From Fabrea salina (taxonomy: Eukaryota > Ciliophora > Heterotrichea > Heterotrichida > Fabreidae), in NCBI GenBank assembly GCA_022984795.1, contig JALIHJ010000060.1:1-64000 (forward strand): a stretch of 64,000 nucleotides of DNA, written 5' to 3'. Shown piece by piece: positions 57,664 to 64,000 of this stretch (positions within the stretch are counted from its first letter, which is position 1; every line of letters begins with the position of its first letter). Made by a program: the position numbers and the translations under genes. The notes below the pieces were generated by a model, which saw only the letters and a program-made list of their open reading frames with translations, ran no database searches and was not told the DNA's origin.

Positions 57664-58347
57664 TCAACAGCAGAAGCACTTTGGGAATCTTTGACTTGAA
57701 GCGGGGAAGTTGCTGCGTATGCTAATTGGTTGTCTGCGGATGCTCTGAGTGTTGTTTCTGGTAACGAGTTCATCAATCAACTTAGAGAAAAGCACTTCCA
57801 CTCCGACCTTATAGTCAGAGCTTTTGCTGCGGCCCCACTTGCTTGAAGTCTCAAAAAACATGAAATGGTGCTCTTGGGCCCATGCAATTGCCTCAGCTTC
57901 TGAAACTTGTCGGTCGCCAGAAGGGCACATGTCGGACTTATTTCCTAAAAGAATCACAAAAGCTTCAGGACAGTGCTTCTTTATTTCTTCCAACCAGTGC
58001 TCAAGTCCTGATAAGCTTTTTTTGTTTGATATGTCAAAAACCAGCAACACTGCGTGGGCTTTCCTAAAGTGCCTGTGTAAACCTTACGGCAAAGTAATGG
58101 GCTTGTAACGAGCTTGGCCAGACATGTCCCATAGCTGAAGCCTAATGTTAAGGTCGTCTCTGTATTTAACTATTTTGGGCATTAACTCAACGCCTACCGT
58201 AGGTAGGTTGTGCTGAGGCACTTTATCTTTGAGGTACTTGTGCATTAGGGAAGTTTTCCCAGTCCCTCTGTCGCCCACTATTAAAACTAAGTAAGTTTTA
58301 CCCTTAAATTGGTCATTCACCTGCTGGACAGTTGGCTGACTGTTCAT
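57664..58347 (-). CDS. Rab-family small GTPase
   Basis: This 222-residue GTPase results after removal of one 15-nt intron (58073-58087). It has G1 IVGDRGTGKTSLMHKY, G3 LWDMSGQARYK (catalytic Gln present), G4 LLGNKSDM and G5 FFETSSKWG. The effector region has LPTVGVELM. It ends RFPKCFCC followed directly by UGA: a geranylgeranylation site that must be the C-terminus, so UGA is a true stop in this genome. The membrane compartment cannot be told from sequence. Confidence 0.92.
58073..58087 (-). other. 15-nt intron in Rab gene
   Basis: Sense strand GTAAGGTTTACACAG, phase 2, the only one of the set ending CAG. Splicing gives RYKPITLPHFRKAHAVLLVF, an unbroken Rab switch II to strand 4. Confidence 0.9.
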
Positions 58348-58376
58348 TTATTATGAATTATAATTAACCAAGAAAG

Positions 58377-59024
58377 TTAGTTAAAGGGAACTGGGTTGCC
58401 TTGCTTGGCGTAGTTTTCGTAGTTGTTGCAAACTGCGTCCCAGTTGACAAGTTTCCACCAGTTCTCCACGTACTCTTGTTTGCGGTTCTGATACTTAAGG
58501 TAGAAAGCGTGTTCCCAAACGTCGCAGGTCAAAATAGGAATCCCTGTTTCTGCAGCGTAGCCCGTCATAAGGGCATTGTCGTGGCCACGAGTTCCTTGGA
58601 CAAACACGTTTCCGTCTGAGCCCACTGTAAGCCAAGCCCAACCTGAGCCAAAGGTGCCGACCACTATGTCCGAGAATTGCTTTTTGAACTCATCGTAAGA
58701 ACCGAATTTTTCTTCGATTTTAGCCATGAGTTCTCCAAAGGGACGTTCATTGGCAGAGCCCACAGAGGTCATGTTCTGCCAATACAAGCAGTGGTTGTAG
58801 TGGCCTCCAGCGTTGTTAATCACTCCGGCGGAGGTCCCGGCGACTTGTCCCAGAAGAGAGGTCAAGTCCACAGATGATTTGTCTGGGAACTGTTCTAAAG
58901 CTGCATTGAGCTTAGTTACATAGGAACGGTGGTGGGCTCCCCAGTGCAACTCTACAGTGCGGGCGTCCATATGGGGTTCTAGAGCAGTGAATTCGTAAGG
59001 AAGAGGCTTTAATTCGTGTGCCAT
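58377..59024 (-). CDS. SOD: Iron/manganese superoxide dismutase
   Basis: This 215-residue protein is a full-length Fe/Mn SOD. Metal ligands are visible: His in LHWGAHHRSYV, His in NNAGGHYNHCLYW, Asp and His in CDVWEHAFYLKY. The central WAWLTVGSDG and GIPILTCDVWEHAF are standard. It turns superoxide into peroxide and oxygen. The sequence starts directly at the mature fold (MAHELKPLPYEF) without a targeting peptide, so cytosol is likely. Fe versus Mn preference is not safe to call by eye. Confidence 0.96.
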   Translation of the reverse strand: MAHELKPLPYEFTALEPHMDARTVELHWGAHHRSYVTKLNAALEQFPDKSSVDLTSLLGQVAGTSAGVINNAGGHYNHCLYWQNMTSVGSANERPFGELMAKIEEKFGSYDEFKKQFSDIVVGTFGSGWAWLTVGSDGNVFVQGTRGHDNALMTGYAAETGIPILTCDVWEHAFYLKYQNRKQEYVENWWKLVNWDAVCNNYENYAKQGNPVPFN

Positions 59025-59086
59025 TTTGACCAATTATTAGACTCCATAGTGGCAGCTTCTAGAATTTTGCAAGAATTAGGGAGTAA

Positions 59087-60538
59087 TTACTTCTTTTCTT
59101 CTTCTTGAACTAAAGGAGCGTCTTCTACAAAAGGTATTTCGTCCAGAGTGGGGTCTTCATGGGGACCATCTGCAGACTCTATTACTACGTCAGATCCTCT
59201 GGCTGGGTCGTTCCTTGCAACCCTTTTTTGAGGCTCTTTAGCAGGCACAAAGCTGCCTCGCACAGGGTCTGCCCGCAAGGCGTTGGGAACGTTCAAGTTG
59301 GCTTCTTCAATGTTTTTTACACTTGTGAGTCGAGTGGTGCGTCTTTCGTCTTCGGATTCTGGAATGCTCACTGAAGGTTCTACTGAACTTAACTCTATTA
59401 CTAGGACTGAAATGTCGTCAATCATCACGTCTTCTTCTTCACAGATTCCAAACCAGCGGTACCTAGCTTCTTCAGATAACAAGTGAGCAATCGTGGTAGT
59501 AAGTGGCCTGATGGGGTAAACTAGTTGTCCAGCCTTTTTGATGCATCTGCTTCTGAACTTCTCAACGAAGTTAACGGCTTCTATGTTGTCCATGACGTCC
59601 CAAACTCCGTCTGAAGCAGCAATGATGAACTGATCTTTATTTGGGAAAAAAGGAAATTCGTGGTAAATAGGAGTAGGTATTACTCCTACTTCTTTTGCAA
59701 TGCTGTCTCCAATTGACCGCGACATGGCCAGTCCAGGCAGGTTTCCGTTTTTGCGCCAAACTCTGAAAGGCCCAACTTTGTTTCCGCGCTCATCTGTGAG
59801 CTGCTGGACTTTGCCTCCTGAGTTTCGGATGCGCTCGAGTTCTTCTAGGTGGTTAGGTTTCTGGTCGATGGTTAGGGCTAGTGGTTTGATTTTCCTGGGA
59901 GGGTTAACTAGACGTTTGTATGAGTTCTTTTTGTCGTGAGTGTGCACTGGTAACTCTTCACCAGGATTAGGAAGAGTTCCTAGGAGTCCACGTGAGTCCC
60001 CAACACTCCCAATATGCATTCCGTTCTCGTTGATGTAGATAATCACAGCTGTGGTTCCTGAAACAGCACAGTCTACTCCTTCTTTGCCTCTAATGGCTTC
60101 GTCGCATTCTGAGACCATGTTTGCGATGCTTTCTTCTGGCGAAGAGTGAAACTCTTGGTGCTTTTCTTGGAAGTGACTGAGCATAAACTCTTTGCAGAAC
60201 TCAACTACTTTAAGGCCCTCTTTACCGTGGCCATCAAATAAAACTGCAAGGAGTGAAGACTCTTTTTGGCAGTAAAAAAGTAAGTCTTGGCACTCTTTGT
60301 CTATCATGTCTCTGGGATCTTGCCCAGGGAGTACACACCCGCTCAGCAAGAAACTGAATCCCCCTACTTTCAAGTTATCACTGATGTGGACCTTGGGTTG
60401 GGTGCCTTTAAAGGCTACCTGAGTGCTGCCTTTGACCCTTCCGAAGTAGTCTCTTTCTTTAATGTTGATTGAGTTTAAGTTGATGAAAGATATGTCTTCT
60501 AACTCTTCTGCTGCGGATTTGTTGAAGCAATTTCCCAT
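59087..60538 (-). CDS. N-myristoylated PP2C-family Ser/Thr phosphatase
   Basis: This 483-residue protein starts MGNCFNKS, a myristoylation plus palmitoylation signal. The PP2C fold runs from about 55 to 375: LAVLFDGHGKEG (metal), SGTTAVIIYI, HIGSVGDSRGLLG, LAMSRSIGD and AASDGVWDVMDN (metal). The first acidic metal motif is changed around GQDPRD, but the other metal ligands are kept. The C-terminal about 100 residues are acidic and disordered. Membrane-tethered phosphatase; substrate unknown. The start is 11 bp from the divergent gene. Confidence 0.93.
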   Translation of the reverse strand: MGNCFNKSAAEELEDISFINLNSINIKERDYFGRVKGSTQVAFKGTQPKVHISDNLKVGGFSFLLSGCVLPGQDPRDMIDKECQDLLFYCQKESSLLAVLFDGHGKEGLKVVEFCKEFMLSHFQEKHQEFHSSPEESIANMVSECDEAIRGKEGVDCAVSGTTAVIIYINENGMHIGSVGDSRGLLGTLPNPGEELPVHTHDKKNSYKRLVNPPRKIKPLALTIDQKPNHLEELERIRNSGGKVQQLTDERGNKVGPFRVWRKNGNLPGLAMSRSIGDSIAKEVGVIPTPIYHEFPFFPNKDQFIIAASDGVWDVMDNIEAVNFVEKFRSRCIKKAGQLVYPIRPLTTTIAHLLSEEARYRWFGICEEEDVMIDDISVLVIELSSVEPSVSIPESEDERRTTRLTSVKNIEEANLNVPNALRADPVRGSFVPAKEPQKRVARNDPARGSDVVIESADGPHEDPTLDEIPFVEDAPLVQEEEKK

Positions 60539-60549
60539 TTAATTAAGCA

Positions 60550-61569
60550 ATGTCAAGTTTTAATGACTGGAAACTACTTAATAGACTCTCTGTTGTGAGG
60601 AAACAACTACTTTGTGACTGGGTGAATTACTTAGAGGTGACTTCTCAAGTTGACCAGTCTAATTTCTCGAGTCTTGTTGGAGAAGGGTTACTGTTTATTA
60701 GGGTTTTAGAGAAGCTTGAAAACACTAGCTTCAAAAGTACAACTACTTCAGGAACTTTTAACCTGAACCTTGCACTTGCTTACATCCAGAAAAGAGTACC
60801 TTTCCAAACACCCACACTCTGTGAAGTGCTTGGCAACCCTGAAAAAGCTTGGGTTCTACTTGACATTATATTTAAAAGTTTAGTGCTTCAAAAACTAAAC
60901 GCAAAAGCAATACTGAACTGGGTAGATTCTTTAGAAGTTCCAGAAACTAAAAACTACAAAAACGTTATTTTACACATTTTCAAACTGACACACAAAGCTG
61001 AGCACTTATCTTGGAACCAAACTGTTCAGATTTTGCGGAAACTAGGACTGCCTGCGTTTGCTTTTACTTACTTAGATGAGGAGTTTAGTTTGTTGCTTAT
61101 TAGCTGTTTGCACTCAAAAAGGGTGTTTAAGTCCAAAAGCTCCGAAAAACTCCAACAAATGGAAAACTACAACAGAATCCAAGAAAGCAAACTTATGTTT
61201 TTGGCTGACTCCAGACGCAAAGCCGAAGTTTCAAGCAAAAAGATCTTGAACCAAAGTTTTCTGTACTTGTTGTCTCCCCGAAAAGTTATTATAAACCAAG
61301 TTCCTTTTACAGTCAGCATAGTCCCTAACCACAAAAACTACACTTACCAACACCAAAATTATTTTTTGGAGTTAAGAAACTACGACTTTTCTTTGTTTAA
61401 ACAGTGGGAAACTGCCAAGCTGTCTGGAGTTTCTCAAAGAAGTAATTCTATCCTAATCGACTTTGCTGACAGCGAAACTTTAGAAATCCAATGCTCAGAT
61501 AAGTGTAAAACTATCAAGTTACTGGACTCTTTGAAGTCAATCAAAAAATACAATACATTAATAAGCTAA
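60550..61569 (+). CDS. Calponin-homology-like protein, hypothetical
   Basis: In this 339-residue protein residues about 15-100 resemble a divergent calponin-homology domain (LLCDWVNYLEV, LVGEGLLFIRVLEKLENTSF, NLNLALAYIQKRV), the type found in microtubule-binding ciliary proteins. The rest is helical and then beta-rich. The call is tentative. The 3' end overlaps the convergent B9D1 gene by 12 bp. Confidence 0.65.
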   Translation: MSSFNDWKLLNRLSVVRKQLLCDWVNYLEVTSQVDQSNFSSLVGEGLLFIRVLEKLENTSFKSTTTSGTFNLNLALAYIQKRVPFQTPTLCEVLGNPEKAWVLLDIIFKSLVLQKLNAKAILNWVDSLEVPETKNYKNVILHIFKLTHKAEHLSWNQTVQILRKLGLPAFAFTYLDEEFSLLLISCLHSKRVFKSKSSEKLQQMENYNRIQESKLMFLADSRRKAEVSSKKILNQSFLYLLSPRKVIINQVPFTVSIVPNHKNYTYQHQNYFLELRNYDFSLFKQWETAKLSGVSQRSNSILIDFADSETLEIQCSDKCKTIKLLDSLKSIKKYNTLIS

Positions 61570-62295
61570 TTTTTTAACTGAGTAACCAAAGTGGTCCATG
61601 TTCAGTTGGGTCAAGTTGAAAACTACTTTAAGAGTACCTGCTGACTCCATGCGGGTAACTTCTCTACCCTCTGCCAGTCCAACTGTTCGCTTTGGGTCCA
61701 TAAGTTCAGGGGTCTTGCCTCTGAGCCAGCCTACAAACTGAACTAAGTACGAAGAACTTTTAGGCTTGTAAAGGTACAGAGTCTTTGTGTAGCTTCCTGG
61801 CTGAATAGGCACGTAGGTGTTTCCGTAGCCCTTAACAACCTCCCTTCCTAGAAAGTCAGGTCCTATGCAAGTCACCACCAACTGGGGCCAGCCTTTGGGG
61901 TTGACGCTTCTGTAGCTCAGTCTGAACGGAAAGTTAAACACTAGGTTCTTTTTGTTGCCTTTAAAGCAGCACTGGGAACTCCCTGAGTTCTGTCCCTGTA
62001 TAAGTTCCCATTCATTGCCTTCTACGAAGTCGTACTTAACTGTAAGGGAGTCTGTTTCTAGCATTTGAGCTGACTCTATTTGTCCTGAAATGTTAAGGTA
62101 GAAGTAAGAGTCATCGGGCAGGAGTAATTGGGGTGTGGGAGGTCTTTTGTGGATTTCAAAGAGTTCCTGACCAGGAGCTTCTGACTGAAGTACAGAGTCT
62201 TCTTCACCTGGCTGTTGGTATATGTTTGGGGATCCGTACACGTAGTCTTCTTTCTGTGGCAAGAACCGGTTAGGTCTTTCAGGGTCGTTTTCCAT
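61558..62295 (-). CDS. B9D1: B9D1, ciliary transition-zone protein
   Basis: This 245-residue protein has a B9 domain at about residues 70-235: ISGQIESAQMLETDSLTVKY, NPKGWPQLVVTCIGPDFLGR, VKGYGNTYVPIQPG and GREVTRMESAGTLKVVFNLT all match B9D1 order and spacing. The N-terminal about 65 residues are an added polar extension. B9D1 works with B9D2 and MKS1 in the transition-zone membrane gate. The start was set at the ATG at 62295. Confidence 0.93.
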   Translation of the reverse strand: MENDPERPNRFLPQKEDYVYGSPNIYQQPGEEDSVLQSEAPGQELFEIHKRPPTPQLLLPDDSYFYLNISGQIESAQMLETDSLTVKYDFVEGNEWELIQGQNSGSSQCCFKGNKKNLVFNFPFRLSYRSVNPKGWPQLVVTCIGPDFLGREVVKGYGNTYVPIQPGSYTKTLYLYKPKSSSYLVQFVGWLRGKTPELMDPKRTVGLAEGREVTRMESAGTLKVVFNLTQLNMDHFGYSVKKLAY

Positions 62296-62346
62296 TATAT
62301 AGCGCCAATTTTTAGTAGTTACTTTCAAAGATTACAGTACTTACAA

Positions 62347-63264
62347 TTAAGGTTTGCGTGGGGAAACTTCGATCTTGAAGCTGCCCTGCAAAGCGTTGTT
62401 GGCAACTTTTGTCATGTCCTTCAACACTTCAGAAGATAAATCTTCAAAAGGCTCTTCGAAATGGGGTCCGTACACAGTTCTATACAGGTCTTTGATGGGC
62501 TCAGAAGTGAGTTTGGGTTTAGCTTTGCCTTTGAAGTAAGTAAGCACTTCTAAGTAGTGCTGGACAGCTAGTCTCAGAGCGTAATTGGGACGAATGGATT
62601 TTGTAGGAAGGGGGAGTCCCGTTACAGGGGAGGTGTTTTTAGTTCTGAACCAGTTAGTAATGGCATTCCTTTCATAGGTATGGCCATCTGTAGTGAATAC
62701 TGGGTCATGCATGAGTTCTTTAGAAATAGGACATACTAAGTAACTAGGTGGAGACTCAACTCCTATAAGCTCTTCTAAGTGTTTAGTGTCTTTGGGATTG
62801 TTAGGGTTCAGTGTAGTAAAGATCCTTGTAGCAGGTCCAACAGGGACTCCCATAGTTTTGATGTCTTCTTTAGACAGAGTTCTAAGGTCTTCCAGAGTGC
62901 ACTTGTTCGAAGTGAAGTTACTGTGGTAGTCTAGAAGTCCTAGGTTTTCTAAAAAGCTTTTTAAAGGGTCCTTTTTGTTGTCTTTCAAAAGTTGATTGAG
63001 TGTTTCAAGGGTAGTTTGTTCGGCAGAGTCAACTAAGGCTTCTAGGGCGATTCTTGCAGCGTTGAGTGTAGCTTCTTCTTCAGTTCTTCCGAACCCAGCA
63101 CAGATCTTTTTCTCACTTAGAAGAACATCAGTTTCGTAGCAGCGGTAAGCTTTTTCAACTTTATTCAAATTGATGTTAGAATCAGCGTAGTAAGCGCACA
63201 GAGCTTGCTCTAGCTCTTTGGCGTCTTTTTGGTAAAGCAACTGCTTAATGCTCAGCACCGACAT
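62347..63264 (-). CDS. dsRBD-like / SAM / U-box ubiquitin ligase
   Basis: This 305-residue protein has, at residues about 15-80, the C-terminal half of a double-stranded-RNA-binding fold (KKICAGFGRTEEEATLNAAR, IALEAL). A SAM domain follows at about 100-155 (LKSFLENLGLLDYHSNFTSN, LSKEDIKTMGVPVGPATRIF), then a U-box at about 172-245 (YLVCPISKELMHDPVFTTDG, HTYERNAITNWF, SPVTGLPLP). It should transfer ubiquitin to partners chosen by the SAM and possibly RNA-binding parts. The order is unusual. The first domain is the least certain. Confidence 0.87.
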   Translation of the reverse strand: MSVLSIKQLLYQKDAKELEQALCAYYADSNINLNKVEKAYRCYETDVLLSEKKICAGFGRTEEEATLNAARIALEALVDSAEQTTLETLNQLLKDNKKDPLKSFLENLGLLDYHSNFTSNKCTLEDLRTLSKEDIKTMGVPVGPATRIFTTLNPNNPKDTKHLEELIGVESPPSYLVCPISKELMHDPVFTTDGHTYERNAITNWFRTKNTSPVTGLPLPTKSIRPNYALRLAVQHYLEVLTYFKGKAKPKLTSEPIKDLYRTVYGPHFEEPFEDLSSEVLKDMTKVANNALQGSFKIEVSPRKP

Positions 63265-63286
63265 TTAAATATGATATTTAACGGTC

Positions 63287-63805
63287 TTAGAAAGTAATAC
63301 ATTTACCCTTTTTCTTACCATAACGGAGCTTTTCACTAAGCGCTAGTTTAAAAGCTGCGTCAAAAACTTGTTTAGAGGAGCATTTAGGCAAAAAGGCTTC
63401 GTAGCCTAATTCTGAACACAGGGACCATGCTTGGGTGTGGAGCACTTGGGAGTCTTCTAGTTCAACTAAAAGCACCGGAGTGTTGGGTGCGTTGCTTTTG
63501 AGTTCTCTGTGCCACTTGTTAGTCACTGAACTAAAAGAACGCTGACAGCTAAAACAAACTAGAATCACGTCTACTTCTGGGAAAAACTTTTCTCTGAAAA
63601 CTTGGTGTTTTTGCGTTCCAGAAGTGTCAACTATTTTAATTGCGATGTTGTGTGAGTAGACTGTGATGTTTGCAGTGTACTCTTCTAGGACTGTAGGAGT
63701 GTAGCTGTCTGAGTGAACTCCGTAGAGATACTCCTGGACTGCTTTGCTTTTGCCAATGTTTTGGTCGCCTACAAGGATCACACTGGCCTCTGCTTGGGCT
63801 TCCAT
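63287..63805 (-). CDS. Divergent Rho-like small GTPase
   Basis: This 172-residue protein has G1 LVGDQNIGKSKAVQEY, an effector loop YTPTVLEEYTANITV and G3 VDTSGTQKHQ. At G4, where NKxD or TKxD is expected, it reads VELEDSQ, so guanine recognition is weakened. It ends GKKKGKCITF: a basic patch plus a CAAX box for prenylation, as in Rho and Ras. Probably a membrane-bound switch with altered nucleotide handling. Confidence 0.82.
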   Translation of the reverse strand: MEAQAEASVILVGDQNIGKSKAVQEYLYGVHSDSYTPTVLEEYTANITVYSHNIAIKIVDTSGTQKHQVFREKFFPEVDVILVCFSCQRSFSSVTNKWHRELKSNAPNTPVLLVELEDSQVLHTQAWSLCSELGYEAFLPKCSSKQVFDAAFKLALSEKLRYGKKKGKCITF

Positions 63806-63813
63806 AATAAAAG

Positions 63814-64000
63814 ATGCTGAATAAACTAGTTAGGTCATTATCTACATACAAAGGACAGCTGTACACCTGGGGGTCCAATAAAGTGAGCTTAGGCTACAAA
63901 GTTTCCTCTACTTCTGTGTCTATTAGCCGCCCACGAGAATTAAGTGCCTTTGGACCAGGTACTGTGAAGAGCATAAGCATGGGCAACAACCACACTGCAG
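63814..64000 (+). CDS. RCC1-repeat protein, 5' part only
   Basis: Only the first 62 codons fall in the window. They read MLNKLVRSLSTYKGQLYTWG, then SLGYK and GPGTVKSISMGNNHTA, which fits the first RCC1 blade (YxWGxN.. GxG ... V..I..G..HT). The basic, Ser-rich start (LVRSLSTYK) could be a mitochondrial signal, as in RCC1L. The start is 8 bp from the divergent Rho-like gene. The rest lies beyond 64000. Confidence 0.8.
   Translation, partial: MLNKLVRSLSTYKGQLYTWGSNKVSLGYKVSSTSVSISRPRELSAFGPGTVKSISMGNNHTA

Noticed and set aside
5000-64000. Transposons, virus-like elements, rRNA or tRNA genes
   Set aside because: I looked for integrase, transposase, reverse transcriptase and capsid motifs, long terminal repeats and tRNA boxes and saw none; spacers are too short to hide most of these.

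Overview
The window is the left end of a somatic-type (macronuclear) chromosome from a heterotrich ciliate. Four things point there. It starts with about 1.55 kb of the 8-mer CCCTAACA, the telomere unit reported for Stentor and Blepharisma. At least nine genes-internal introns are exactly 15 nt (GTAA...AG). Spacing between genes is tiny. UGA behaves as a true stop: for example a Rab protein ends ...CFCC-UGA, where the prenylated cysteines must be C-terminal. UGA as stop argues for a standard-code heterotrich (Stentor-like) rather than Blepharisma, where UGA is Trp. Species is an inference.

Layout. 1-1551 telomere repeats with many variants. 1561-about 2290 is a very C-poor, gene-free subtelomere. 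2290-4755 is gene-free and holds a decayed duplicate of the end of the first gene. 4756-10350 is a large P4-ATPase-like/guanylyl cyclase fusion interrupted by one in-frame UGA. From 10.4 kb to the window end the DNA is packed with about 55 protein genes, almost no spacer, and no tRNA, rRNA or transposon that I can see.

Content. The genes are mostly household eukaryotic functions. RNA and expression: SmE, SmB, Tat-SF1-like splicing factor, YL1/VPS72, Elp3, eL33, HSBP1. Peroxisome: PEX5 and a PMP34-like carrier. Secretory and membrane traffic: KDEL receptor, DHHC acyltransferase, Qc-type SNARE, Rab and Rho-like GTPases, myotubularin, PIG-A. Metabolism and stress: PRPP synthetase, biotin ligase, Fe/Mn SOD, PP2C. 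Cilium and basal body: B9D1, DZIP1, a tubulin-type carboxypeptidase, and several long coiled-coil proteins. Surface or secreted: Cys-rich, EGF/LNR, GPI-anchored and aspartic-protease-like proteins.

Neighbouring genes are seldom related in function, apart from the SmE/SmB divergent pair, a tandem trio of a lineage-specific family (39.4-41.1 kb) and a tandem pair of catalytically dead aspartic-protease homologues (44.4-46.7 kb). The most striking global property is gene packing: eleven head-to-head pairs have only 3-30 bp between their two start codons (four of them exactly 6 bp), and most convergent pairs abut or overlap at their stop codons. Promoters and poly(A) sites must therefore lie inside neighbouring coding sequence, or mRNAs must be almost leaderless.
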